Shown one piece after another: positions 52,818-62,771 of a stretch of 64,000 nucleotides of DNA. Source of the DNA: Pilasporangium apinafurcum (lineage: Eukaryota; Oomycota; Peronosporomycetes; Pythiales; Pythiaceae). A program made the position numbers and the translations under genes. Position 1 is the stretch's first letter. Every line of letters begins with the position of its first letter. The stretch is from assembly GCA_001600495.1 (NCBI GenBank), contig BCKE01000026.1, positions 225,726 through 289,725 on the forward strand, read 5' to 3'. The notes under the pieces are model-generated. The model was not told the origin of the DNA, did not search any database, and worked only from the letters and a program-made list of their open reading frames with translations.

Positions 52818-53415
52818 TTACTCCTTAGACGTGAGCAGTTTCATTGATGACGAGAGAGCATTTGGTTCCCAAATCGTGGCTTCTTCCAGTCTATTCAGGA
52901 GACACCTTTGTGGGATGTTGTATGACGTACATCTAATTATCTGAGCCAAACAGCCGTCGATTCCCGCATTTCAGTCTCTGTACTGACAAAACTCTAGCAA
53001 AGCCATGAGATCCACATATCCAGTGCAGATATGCTTCTCTACAAACGCCCATACTGACATAATCACTGGATTCATAGACGTCTGAGCAACCACGAATCCA
53101 GTCGCTGTTGAGAAAGAAGCGATCAGTCTCATGGCGTGCATTATCTTCCTTGCTTTTGTTGGCTGTGTCTGGTCGATCCCCAGCACAAAAGTCTTTTCAT
53201 TCACAGCCTAAAGTTTTTAGATAGCCAATGTACTAAGGCGCATCCTTATGCCAGCTTCTACTTTGGAATTGGGCGCGCATGTCCTCAACATCACTCCATG
53301 CACGGTAATACCAGAGAAAAGCAACCAAAGAGCTCGTTCCTGGCTGTCTCTTGATAATTTACTGCCCAGCTAAATACCGCTGTTTCAAATGCAATTTTCA
53401 CCATTGGATTGCCCA
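52818..53415 (-). pseudogene. decayed START-like half of a bZIP-START gene
   Basis: On the minus strand, fragments in order are FSWAVNYQETARNELFGCFS, then after frame breaks AVNEKTFVLGIDQTQPTKAR, MHAMRLIASFSTATGFVVAQ, YVDLMALLEFCQYRD with an in-frame TGA, GIDGCLAQIIRCTSYNIPQR and LSSSMKLLTSKE at the end. They run colinear with the START-like domain of the neighbouring genes. The bZIP half is missing. It lies between the live 51106 and 53569 genes on the same strand. Confidence 0.85.
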
Positions 53416-53568
53416 TTTTCTCTAGTCACCTGTATAAGACAATATATTTGGAAACGCCTTCAGTACATATGCATTCAACTCTTTTCATATATACTCGACA
53501 CTGGGTCGAGTACAACAACATCTAACTGTCTGTAGCCATCACTCGATAGCTACTTGTCCATACAGCTC

Positions 53569-55119
53569 CTAACTTGGAAAGGATATGAGCTGCAACGATG
53601 AAGGGATCATCACGCTCTCCCACCCCAATGTGCCCCGAAAAATACTCAGTAGTCGCGTGTACATCGTCGCCATTGATTTGTGCTCCGTGTCAACATAAAA
53701 CTTGACTCGACAACCCATTACTCCAGTAGCCGCGTCCACCTCAGGAATAGCATCAAACCGCGTGTTCCAATCCACATACTCGACTTGCGACAGATGACTC
53801 CAAGGTATAGGATCTACTGGCGTCGATAGCATTGGGTTCATCACGGTGGTCGCAATCGCGAAGCCAGCTTCAGTTTTTAAGCGGGCGCGCAACTCAATGA
53901 TACGGTGAACTTTGCCGGTCGTGATTGGGTGCTCACTGTCGATGCCTGTCACAATTGTATCGTCATTCAGGACTTGAAGCACTGTATAACGAAGCACACT
54001 GCGCAAGGGAGAACTGGGCATGGTCGGATCTGTAATGAGTACCCAGGTTTTCTCCCATAAATCCTGGGCGATTGTGTTGGGGAAAAACTTGGAAAAGCTC
54101 GCAAATAATCTCTGTTCAACTGACATCTTGCATAAAACTTCCCACCCAAACGTTGCTGATGGGGACATGGGATACTGCAATTCATGTGACAATGAATCAC
54201 TATGAATGAAAAGCGTATGCCAAGGCTGCGCCATCTCTTCAAGCAAACGCATTTGGGCCATACTATCCCGAACGCGAGCATCTGCCTGGTGTTCTGTCAC
54301 TGGAACAAACTCAAAGTTCAAGCAGAGTGGATCCATGGTTGTCATCAGTGAAGGTGGCAATGCTAGCTCTGTGTAGCGATCGGTCATGGCCAGCTTTATT
54401 CGCAAAAAGAACATCTGTCTGGCCGCGAGTAGTTGCTCCAGACTAAATTTTTCGTTATGCAGATGGTGAGATAGATCCGCCGATTCGTAGTAAGCTGCTT
54501 CTAACTTTCGGTATGCGTCGTTGTCGGCGGCCATTCTATCCCGTCGTTTAGTTGCCTCGAGGCTGAGTTGCTGATACTGGTCTGTGAGATCCCGAAGTGT
54601 CTTCCGCATCTGTTCCATGTTCTCACGCTTGCGCTTTCGCGCGCGTTGCATACTTTCGCGGTTCTGTTTTCGCTGACGCTCTAGCGACATCAGCTTCTGT
54701 TCACGTGAGCTCAACATTTTCTGTTTTTCTTTTGTAGCCGCATGAACACTAATACTTCTCTTTGATTCAACAATTTGTTGCGGTCTACCTTTCTGATTAT
54801 TATGCTCTGTATGAAGGCTATCACTACTAGGCTTAGTGATATTGCACGTTGGAGAGATCGTATGCTGACATGAATCAGCGAAAACGTTTGTTTCTATCCC
54901 TACATTGCTAGAAGGCAAGGTTGGTAACAGATTGGTCGCCTCAAATGGCAACAGTAAATCGCTAAGGTTCGACAACTGCTCTACATCGTTCAAGTCGCTA
55001 TTGCTACCTTCTTGGCGCATACTATTTAGGCCAAGATCTAGATCGTGTTCGTATCCTCTAACTATAGACAAGGGGACGCATTCATAGTCATTCAGCAATG
55101 CTACCAACTCCTCCTCCAT
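53569..55119 (-). CDS. bZIP-START-like transcription factor
   Basis: 516 aa from ATG 55119. It opens with MEEELVALLNDYECVPLSIV. The basic region RQRKQNRESMQRARKRKR is at about 148-165 (Gln before the invariant Asn) and the zipper is MRKTLRDLTDQYQQLS. The second coiled coil is ADLSHHLHNEKFSLEQLLAA. The START-like part runs from about 318, with FGWEVLCKMSVEQRLFASFS, SKFFPN, VLRYTVLQVLNDDTIVTGID, HPITTGKVHRIIELRARL, TGVMGC and MYTRLLSIFRGTLGWESVMI. It is head to head with the 55710 gene across about 590 bp, which may be a shared control region. Confidence 0.91.
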   Translation of the reverse strand: MEEELVALLNDYECVPLSIVRGYEHDLDLGLNSMRQEGSNSDLNDVEQLSNLSDLLLPFEATNLLPTLPSSNVGIETNVFADSCQHTISPTCNITKPSSDSLHTEHNNQKGRPQQIVESKRSISVHAATKEKQKMLSSREQKLMSLERQRKQNRESMQRARKRKRENMEQMRKTLRDLTDQYQQLSLEATKRRDRMAADNDAYRKLEAAYYESADLSHHLHNEKFSLEQLLAARQMFFLRIKLAMTDRYTELALPPSLMTTMDPLCLNFEFVPVTEHQADARVRDSMAQMRLLEEMAQPWHTLFIHSDSLSHELQYPMSPSATFGWEVLCKMSVEQRLFASFSKFFPNTIAQDLWEKTWVLITDPTMPSSPLRSVLRYTVLQVLNDDTIVTGIDSEHPITTGKVHRIIELRARLKTEAGFAIATTVMNPMLSTPVDPIPWSHLSQVEYVDWNTRFDAIPEVDAATGVMGCRVKFYVDTEHKSMATMYTRLLSIFRGTLGWESVMIPSSLQLISFPS

Positions 55120-55709
55120 CTCTACCGCTTATCTTCCCCAAAGAAAATTCCAAAATGAACTGGCTCACACAGAATGACGGCATGGTGACAAGCATTCCTT
55201 TATGTTGCGCGTAGAAAGCATATCCGCTGGCCTTGGATAAAACAATCTTATCAAACATGCGGATAACGCAAGAGCTCTGCCTCTTCATCGCATTCCTGGT
55301 AATGCACAACTCAAAAAAGGACCATCAAACTTTTGCCCTCTTCTTCAGGTAGAATAAAATAATCTGAAGTAAGCTTAATGCTATTGTTTGTCTATTACGC
55401 GCGCACGTTGCATTTCATCATAGAGATCAAAATGAACTTCTTGAAACAAGTCACTTTAACTGGTTGAATCTTTTGAATGAGGAATGCAATGAAAATGGTT
55501 GCGATGATAAAAAAAGTCTCTGAATTCGGAAATCGAAGGATTTGCGTAAAACTTAAACGAGAGATAAAGGTGCTCCCTATCTCAACATATGACGTCATAC
55601 ACAATCATTCCGCACCATTAATGCAACTTAAGCAAATGTTGACGCATTCTATAGCCAATCGAAATGTGCCGAACATCTCCGTCTCATAAAGAACCAGGAG
55701 ATCAAGCGA
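55120..55709. promoter_or_regulatory. divergent promoter region of two bZIP-START genes
   Basis: 590 bp between genes starting at 55119 (minus) and 55710 (plus). No other gene is supported. The TGACGTCA palindrome at 55589-55596 is a perfect CRE-type bZIP target site, so autoregulation by the array's own factors is possible. Confidence 0.5.
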
Positions 55710-57188
55710 ATGAATGTGCCAATGGACGAGCTTCACGAGTTTGTGATGACCTGTGGAGACCTGGTGCTGGGCGATTGGATGATCGACGAAGAGAATCGGT
55801 GTGTTAGCCCCACTGGAATTTCTCTACACGAGCTTTGTGGCGAATCATCTCTTGACAACGCACATACACAACTGCAAACGCGTGTCGAAACCTCGCATAA
55901 TGCTGTGAAAGATGAATCTGGAAAATATACAATGGAAAACGACCATTCACATAATATCGCAGCTAGTGATTGCCCACAAATATGTGCGACAAATATTAGT
56001 GTGAATGCAGTCTATACAGATACCCAGGGCTCCAAAAGTGAAGAAAATCCCGCTGCAAGTACTTTGACCAGAGCAAGGATGACTCTGTCGTTACAACGCA
56101 CGCGAAATCGAGAATGTATGCAGCGTTTCCGCCGACGCAAACATGAAAAATTGCAACAGATGAAAGAAACGTTGCAACAGCTTACGATCCAATATCAGCG
56201 ACTTCATGATGAATTTGAACAGCAAAGTTTTGTACTTAGTCGGGATAACAGCCGATCTGAAGCAAGAAGAACATTGGAGGCTCAATATGTTGCTCTTTCG
56301 CATCTGCTTAATTGTTTGCAAGAAGATAACTTTCGATTGGAGAATTTAGTGAGCCAGAAACAGCTTTTTACGCAGAGTGTGAAGCAAATCCTGGTTGATT
56401 TTGACATGAAACCTCGTCAATCAGAGTTGCTCCATAGTGGACCAACTGAAGCCGGCTTTGACTTTGACTTTGTTCCCCTGACAGAAAAAGAGGCAAACGC
56501 GCGTATTCAAAAATCCTATCGGCGGATTAGCAGGTTAGAAGCGACAGCGATACCTTTTCCTAACAAGATCATGGGAGGGTTGAGTCTGCATGAAGAAATG
56601 CCAACTCCTGCAGCTACTTTTGGTTGGGACATTTCTTGTCAGATCACAGATGACAATGAATTCTTCGGTTGTTTCTCCAAGTTCCTGCCTGGTGCTACGG
56701 CTCAGTCGGTAATGCAGAACACGTGGTCTTCCTACTTATACCCTGGAAAGAAGATGTTTGTCTGTCGGCCGATTGTTCGTGATCAAGTGCTTCAGGTCCT
56801 CAACGGCAGCACTTTGGTTATGGGGAGGGATCTCGTCCATCCTATCAAACCCGGCAAGATCATGCGTGCGATTAGATTGGCAGCTTTCATTGAAATTGAG
56901 AACGGATTTGCGCTGAGCCTTACGACGCTCAATCCTACGTCCTCAGCAGCTCGAACATTTGCCCAGCAGCACACCTGCATTGAATATGTCGACTCGACGG
57001 TTTGGACTGAGTTTTGTACCCATAGAGATGAAAACACTGGTGTGGAAGGATGCATGGTGAAGTTTTTCATGTGTACATCGTACGATACGCAGGAGGACTC
57101 ATACTTGCGCCTTTTAAATGTGTTGAAGGGGATGACCATCTGGGAAGCTGGTATCGTACCATCGTATGTCAAAGTGCTGCTATCTTAG
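55710..57188 (+). CDS. bZIP-START-like transcription factor
   Basis: 492 aa, ATG at 55710 (a second ATG four codons on opens MDELHEFVMTCGDLVL). The basic region LQRTRNRECMQRFRRRKH is at about 128-145, with Cys for Ser and Phe for Ala, and the zipper is MKETLQQLTIQYQRLHDE. The second coiled coil is ALSHLLNCLQEDNFRLENLV. The START-like part runs from about 306, with FGWDISCQITDDNEFFGCFS, SKFLPG, VRDQVLQVLNGSTLVMGRDL, HPIKPGKIMRAIRLAAFIEI, TGVEGC and YDTQEDSYLRLLNVLKGMT. It is the sister of the 51106 gene on the opposite strand. Confidence 0.91.
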   Translation: MNVPMDELHEFVMTCGDLVLGDWMIDEENRCVSPTGISLHELCGESSLDNAHTQLQTRVETSHNAVKDESGKYTMENDHSHNIAASDCPQICATNISVNAVYTDTQGSKSEENPAASTLTRARMTLSLQRTRNRECMQRFRRRKHEKLQQMKETLQQLTIQYQRLHDEFEQQSFVLSRDNSRSEARRTLEAQYVALSHLLNCLQEDNFRLENLVSQKQLFTQSVKQILVDFDMKPRQSELLHSGPTEAGFDFDFVPLTEKEANARIQKSYRRISRLEATAIPFPNKIMGGLSLHEEMPTPAATFGWDISCQITDDNEFFGCFSKFLPGATAQSVMQNTWSSYLYPGKKMFVCRPIVRDQVLQVLNGSTLVMGRDLVHPIKPGKIMRAIRLAAFIEIENGFALSLTTLNPTSSAARTFAQQHTCIEYVDSTVWTEFCTHRDENTGVEGCMVKFFMCTSYDTQEDSYLRLLNVLKGMTIWEAGIVPSYVKVLLS

Positions 57189-57774
57189 TAACCTTACAAC
57201 CTCTAAAAGGCTGCGAACAGCAAATAGTACGGATGGATGAAGAGGGCATTATGCCTACCGCAAGTCTTGGGAAAAGAGCAAGTTGTCGACAACGCGTTGG
57301 GAAACTACGACTGCACAAGTATTGTACGAGTCACAGCCTCGTGGATTGCCACTAATAGTTTTTAAACGAACTAACCCCTTGAATGGCGGAACGTGGTCAT
57401 TGCCTCCGCGAAGCGAATCTTTACATGCGATAATCTCGATCGAAGACCGAGGAACTATCGTGGCGGAGCGACCAAGTACTTGCTATCTGTCAGCGTGTCT
57501 ACCGATTGTGAGAACGTGCCACATACAACTTTTTGACATTAGGAAATGCAATAAGGGCAAAAAGTTACTATTAAAGCGCAAATGACCAAATCCGCACGGA
57601 CGTGGTCATTAGCACTTTGGATTTGTTTGCTTCCATCAGAAACAGTTGTTTGCAAGGCAAACGTGTCAAGGCTGCGGAATGATTGCGGGTGACCACGCTA
57701 CAAACATTCTCAATTATGAGTAGCTCACGCTCATCTTCAGATTTCATTCATATTGACAAATACGACGAAGAGAC
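57189..57774. other. spacer with possible TnpB-like scrap
   Basis: 586 bp. At 57664-57720 the plus strand reads TCQGCGMIAGDHATNILNYE, vaguely like the last zinc knuckle and RuvC-III end of TnpB-type proteins, but the Asp-Arg-Asp core is absent. The upstream frame (57283-57585) has no known motif. Weak evidence only. Confidence 0.25.
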
Positions 57775-59385
57775 ATGAACATTACGGAGTTTCTATCATG
57801 TTACGACGACATGGAAGTCGACCAAATTTTGGAATGGAATGCGAGCCATGAAGAAGAACAGAAACGTTCGGACATGGCTGATAACCTTCATCTATCAGAG
57901 CAGCAGTCGATGCGATCCGTTGATGATTGGAATCGGGCAGAAGTAGCAGCGGCTACAGCACGCGAAGCAATGCAACGGTATGATTGCCCTGCACTGAACC
58001 AAGATATCAAGACGCATATGGCACAAGCTAAACAAGAAGATATCGAACCAATGCAGATTTGCACAAAGAAGCCCACAAATCAGGATAATCACAATGAAAC
58101 GCAAACAACCACACGGTCGATGCAGCTGACGAAGGAAGAGAAAGCATTACGCGCATTGACGGAAGTAGGATTGACTCCATTAGAAATCCAGCGCAAGCGC
58201 AACCGTGAATCTGTTCAGCGCGCAAGAAAACAGGAGCGGGACCGTGTGGAGCAGATGAAAATCACGTTGCAGAAGCTCGCACACAAATTCTATGGGCTTA
58301 GCGAAGCAGCCACAACCCGTCGTTTACAAGGAATATGTCTTACTGACGAAGATGAACATTTAAAGCGAGTGACTGATTATCTGAGACTGGCAGAGCTGTC
58401 ACATTGTCTGCAGGAAGAGAATTATTTGCTTGAGAAGATTTTGATCGAGAAAGAAAAAACATATCGACGCGTTCAACAAGTTCTAGTCGACTTTGATAAG
58501 GACTTGAAGCGATTGAATTTTTCCACAGCAACATTCGCCACCTCACCACTCGTATCAGACTTTGATTATACACCCATCACTGAAGACCAAGCGGCTGATT
58601 GCATTCGTGAGTCATATCGGCAAATGCAGATACTGGAAGGAATGGCAGTTCCATTGTGGGCTATAGAGGGTGCTGAAGCATTCGCACCCCAGGATGATGG
58701 CGCTGCATCATCTACTTTTGGCTGGGATATTATATGCAAAACTACGCACGAACGCCACTTCTTTGCATGTTTTTCGAAGTTTTTTATTGGATTGACATCC
58801 AATGAAGCAATGCAGAGGTCCTGGTCAATGTCCACTCAATCAAATGGCAAACATATGTCCTTTTCTCGAATCGTGCGGTGCGAAGTGCTTCAAGTCATTA
58901 ATGATAGTGCATTCGTTAATGGCATCGAAATGCATCACCCCACTGAGAAGGGCAAATTCATTCGGACAATCGAATTGATGTTTCGTTTGAAAACAGATCG
59001 AGGGTTTGTCCTTGGCCATGCTTCGTTGACTCCATCGCGGCTACCTAACCAGCAGACATCATTATCGAAAGAAAAGTTGTCATTTGATTACATAAACTCG
59101 AGTTCGTGGGCAGAGTTCGTCCCCCAGACACATCCAGAAACGGATGGTTTTATGTTCAAATTTTATGCGCATACCAAGTACAATACACAGCAGGACACAT
59201 ACCTACGAGTGCTCAATGCCCTCAAGGCAGTGTTGTTTTGGGAGACAGTTATCATTGCTTCCCCATCGTCTTGGAACTTCCTGTCATCACCGCCGTCGCC
59301 AGGAACAACCATTCGCCCAGAGGAAAGAGAGAAGAAAGACTCGGAGATAGTCTTTACATTCTATAAGAATGAGCTACAGAAATAA
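57775..59385 (+). CDS. bZIP-START-like transcription factor
   Basis: 536 aa, ATG at 57775. It opens with MNITEFLSCYDDMEVDQILE. The basic region IQRKRNRESVQRARKQER is at about 138-155 and the zipper is MKITLQKLAHKFYGLSEA. The second coiled coil includes AELSHCLQEENYLLEKILIE. The START-like part runs from about 313 to 505, with FGWDIICKTTHERHFFACFS, SKFFIG, HPTEKGKFIRTIELMFRL and YNTQQDTYLRVLNALKAVL. It lacks the TGxEGC Cys (ETDGF instead). Unlike its relatives it has a charged extension of about 30 residues after the START-like end. Confidence 0.9.
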   Translation: MNITEFLSCYDDMEVDQILEWNASHEEEQKRSDMADNLHLSEQQSMRSVDDWNRAEVAAATAREAMQRYDCPALNQDIKTHMAQAKQEDIEPMQICTKKPTNQDNHNETQTTTRSMQLTKEEKALRALTEVGLTPLEIQRKRNRESVQRARKQERDRVEQMKITLQKLAHKFYGLSEAATTRRLQGICLTDEDEHLKRVTDYLRLAELSHCLQEENYLLEKILIEKEKTYRRVQQVLVDFDKDLKRLNFSTATFATSPLVSDFDYTPITEDQAADCIRESYRQMQILEGMAVPLWAIEGAEAFAPQDDGAASSTFGWDIICKTTHERHFFACFSKFFIGLTSNEAMQRSWSMSTQSNGKHMSFSRIVRCEVLQVINDSAFVNGIEMHHPTEKGKFIRTIELMFRLKTDRGFVLGHASLTPSRLPNQQTSLSKEKLSFDYINSSSWAEFVPQTHPETDGFMFKFYAHTKYNTQQDTYLRVLNALKAVLFWETVIIASPSSWNFLSSPPSPGTTIRPEEREKKDSEIVFTFYKNELQK

Positions 59386-59609
59386 AGATTTTTCAGGCTA
59401 CAGTAGGCTTCTATACAAACCTTCTTAGAGTACAAATAGTTGCAATCATCCATTAGCTCGAGATATTTTTTTCCTGATAGATGCATGGATTATTTCACTG
59501 TCATCTGATTGTCTCGTGGACGAATGTCATAATATCATGGCAAATCAAGCACAATTGCCTAACATGAATTTAATTTGAGATTAGGAGTCGAAATAGCGTT
59601 GAATTCTCA
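59386..59609. other. 3' flank region between convergent genes
   Basis: 224 bp with nothing recognisable. Confidence 0.3.
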
Positions 59610-61129
59610 GTCTGTGATCGCCTTCAGGGTGTTCAAGAGCTGCAAATGCATGTTTTTGCGCTTGATACATGGACTACAGTCGAGTATCATGATCAAACAG
59701 TCCTCCATTCCTGTGTCTGGGTCTCGATGTGGTCGAAACTTGATCGAAGCCTTGGAATCTCCATATTAGTTCTCCATTTTTTTTGGATTATTTCTTTAAT
59801 TTGGATTTGCGAGGAGGCAATACACAGTTTTCTTAGAAAATTATTAGCTCTTTGTGCAAAGTTGCTGTTCGATATTCAAAGCTAATTGCAATGGCCATTG
59901 GCATGTCTATTTTCCACTTGTGTGTATTACGATCAATCGGTTCCGGATAATGGAAATTGCATTGAAATCATGTTATGTCTTCGCAGACTAGAGAAATATA
60001 CTCGCAAAGAATTTCGAGCACACACACAAAAAAATAAAATGCCCATGTATAAAGAACTCAGATAGAAGTATAGATATGCAAATAAACTGTATGAAACTGA
60101 TCAATGTCAGCATTTGCGCCGTGATCCAACCAGCTTGAGAAGCCATGCAACAAGATAAAAGACCAGCTGAGCTGTGTAAACAATGTCCCATCCAAACGTA
60201 GTTGACGCCTCCTGCTTTACAGGAACAAATGCTCCAGCTCCATAACCAGTTGGCGGTACTGTTTCCAAGTACTGCAACTTCAGAACTGGTTTTGGGTCGT
60301 GTTCCCACGCCACAACACCAATAGTTGGGACGAATTGAATGGAATAAATTGCTATTGACGATGACAGAGGAGTGGATAACATAATTTCGCGGCCGTGGTC
60401 GTGTATGACTTGATAGATCCGCTGGCTTGCTTTTTCTCTTTCAGCCAGTGCTTGCTCAAGCACAAAATTCTCTTCTTTGAGAGAATGGGAAAGCCTCGCC
60501 GTGTCATAGTAGTCACATATGAGCTGATCATATCGATCACTAGCTGTGGTAGAAGTGGATTCTCGCTTTTGTCGGCGAGCTTTAGTGACTTCGCTGAGCT
60601 CCTGGAATTTTTGAGTGAGCTTTTGCAGCGTCGTCCTCATCTGTTCGACTTCCTCGCGTTCCCGTTTCCGTGCGCGCTGGAGCGATTCACGATTCCGCTT
60701 GCGTAAAATCTCGCGTGGCGTCAGTCCTTGTTCGCTCAACTCGCGCTGTTTCTTTTCTTCGGGCGTGAGCTCCGTTAGCTTTCGATTGGGTTTCTTCCGC
60801 AGGCGTCGATGCGATTTTGTCTTCTTCTTCTTTGCCTGCTTGTCCTCTTTTGTAATACTCGGTGTCATTTCTTTTTCGAGCTTGTCAGCTATGTTGTCAT
60901 CTCTTTGATCGAGAAGGTCCATCAAAGGCGAGAAGGCATCGGATTTTCGTGTTTTTTCAGCGTCAGTCTCGTTCCGATCAATGGGGAACAATGTTTGGGA
61001 ATCAATCAAGGGGAGATCATGAAGCACAAATTCCTGCCCGCCTTCTTCGTTATCTGGAACCCCATCAAGAAGTAGGATTTCTTCTACGTCGTCCAGACCT
61101 GACAGCAACTCCAAGAGCTCGTCCGCCAT
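59610..61129 (-). pseudogene. bZIP-START gene with a broken START half (bZIP half open)
   Basis: From ATG 61129 (TTG precedes) a frame of 340 codons stays open to 60107. It holds MADELLELLSGLDDVEEILL (acidic Leu-rich start), a Lys-rich stretch KKKKTKSHRRLRKKPNRK, the basic region ILRKRNRESLQRARKRER at about 141-158, the zipper MRTTLQKLTQKFQELSEV and the second coiled coil, and it runs into TTFGWDIVYT before a stop. START remnants continue in other frames: FLCVCSKFFASIFL near 60000-60040, and DPDTGMEDCLIMILDCSP with LQLLNTLKAITD at 59619-59730. It is either a pseudogene or a truncated bZIP that could still dimerise and bind DNA without the ligand domain. Confidence 0.8.
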
Positions 61130-61409
61130 CACTCTTGGCAAGAAAAAAAGGGAGGAAGTATGAGAAGAGAGGTCTCTCCTTTTCTAGACTGTTGATCCTC
61201 CAACAAGCCATGAATGTTGGTAATTGCTATGAAACACCGTCATTCCTGTCTAATTAGCATTTTATTTAGTCGACATGCCAGAAATGATATATCGAACTAC
61301 ACCAACGCATCATGGCTAATCTGTTATGCAAATTTCGCTAGCAAACCACAGAGATATCTAGTATGCTTCGTTTCTACTTTTAATCAATCAAACTGATCAA
61401 CATCGATCC

Positions 61410-62771
61410 CTATGACAATGACAGAAGCTTCACAGGTGACGGCATGACAGCATTCTCCCATATCAACAGCCTATGGATGCCGTTGAGTAACCGCAAATAT
61501 GGATCTTCCAGTGTATTGTACTCCGTGTATCCATAAGACTTCATCAAACACCCTTCTACTCCTGTTTCATCGTCGATTTGAGGAATGAACTCCATCCACG
61601 CCATGGAATCCACATATTCAAATGACGACTGCTCTTCCTGGATGGCTCTCAGATCAGGTGAAGTTGGATTTAGAGACAATTGACCCATTGCATATCCAAT
61701 ATTAGTCTGCAAATGGAACAGCAAGTGTATACCACGCATCAGCACTCCTTCTTTCCTTGGATGTTCCAGGTCAATTCCAGCAATGTACATGGTATCATTG
61801 AGCTGTTGAAGCACTTCATAGCGTACTACTGATCTCGACGGCATGAGTTTATCCTTGGGGTTCTTATACGCCAGCCATGTCCACTGCATTACGTTGTATG
61901 CTGTAACATCAGGAAAAAACTTGGAAGAACAGGCGAAAAGATCATCTGCAATAGTGAGTTTGCAAGAAATATCCCAACCAAAGGTCGACAGCAGCGATGA
62001 GTTCGATGGTGATCCAAACTGAGCAGAGTTGTTATCATATTCAGGCATAATTGGCTGTGCAATCTCTTCTAGCAGGCGTATTTGTTGGTAACATTGGTGA
62101 ATTCGCTCATTTGCGTACTCTTCAGTGATTGGCACAAAGTCGAATCCAGAACAAAGCGAGTCGTTCACAGAAACGGCAAGGCGTGGATTCGGTAATATGC
62201 ATTCCTGCTGGTAATCGACCACCGCCTGTTGAATCCGCTGAAATGTTTTCTGCTTCTCAATCCAAGCTTTCTTCAGTAGGAATCGCTCTTCTTTCAATGC
62301 ATGCGAGACATCTGCGAGTGCGTTGTAATTGGATGTTAGCTTTTGAAGGCAAGCGTCCTTGGTTGTTGGATTGCCACCTCCACTATGGCAACGATGCTGT
62401 TCAGCACACGCAACGCTCAGCTGCTGGTACTGTTGCATAAGGTTCTCTAACGTCACTTTCATTTGCTCCACTTGGACGAGTTTCCGTCGTCTTGACTGTC
62501 GTTCAATCTCGCGTTGTCGTTTCCGTTGCATAGCCAACGTCACTGGACCGCCATTATCTTGACGAGAAATGTCTACCACCTTTTCCTCTTGCAGTAGTGA
62601 CACATCCTTCGAAGCAGCGGTAATCAAGGAAGAGTCCGAAGCTGATCCATTGGATGCAATGAAGTGAGTGCAGTTTACCACCTCCCTACTCTTTTCATCA
62701 TTTCGACCGTGTCTGCTGCAATGTGCGTCTCCAATGGTGTCCGTTTCAAGCGGTCTAGCATCACTCGCCAT
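61410..62771 (-). CDS. bZIP-START-like protein with altered basic region (Asn to Gln)
   Basis: 453 aa from ATG 62771. The basic region MQRKRQREIERQSRRRKL is at about 81-98. At the place of the invariant bZIP Asn stands Gln, the following Ser is Ile, and the Arg eight residues on is kept. The zipper is MKVTLENLMQQYQQLSVA and the second coiled coil is DVSHALKEERFLLKKAWIEK. The START-like part runs from about 266, with FGWDISCKLTIADDLFACSS, SKFFPD, HPRKEGVLMRGIHLLFHL, TGVEGC and YNTLEDPYLRLLNGIHRLL. It lacks the LLELL-type start. DNA specificity is probably changed. Confidence 0.9.
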   Translation of the reverse strand: MASDARPLETDTIGDAHCSRHGRNDEKSREVVNCTHFIASNGSASDSSLITAASKDVSLLQEEKVVDISRQDNGGPVTLAMQRKRQREIERQSRRRKLVQVEQMKVTLENLMQQYQQLSVACAEQHRCHSGGGNPTTKDACLQKLTSNYNALADVSHALKEERFLLKKAWIEKQKTFQRIQQAVVDYQQECILPNPRLAVSVNDSLCSGFDFVPITEEYANERIHQCYQQIRLLEEIAQPIMPEYDNNSAQFGSPSNSSLLSTFGWDISCKLTIADDLFACSSKFFPDVTAYNVMQWTWLAYKNPKDKLMPSRSVVRYEVLQQLNDTMYIAGIDLEHPRKEGVLMRGIHLLFHLQTNIGYAMGQLSLNPTSPDLRAIQEEQSSFEYVDSMAWMEFIPQIDDETGVEGCLMKSYGYTEYNTLEDPYLRLLNGIHRLLIWENAVMPSPVKLLSLS

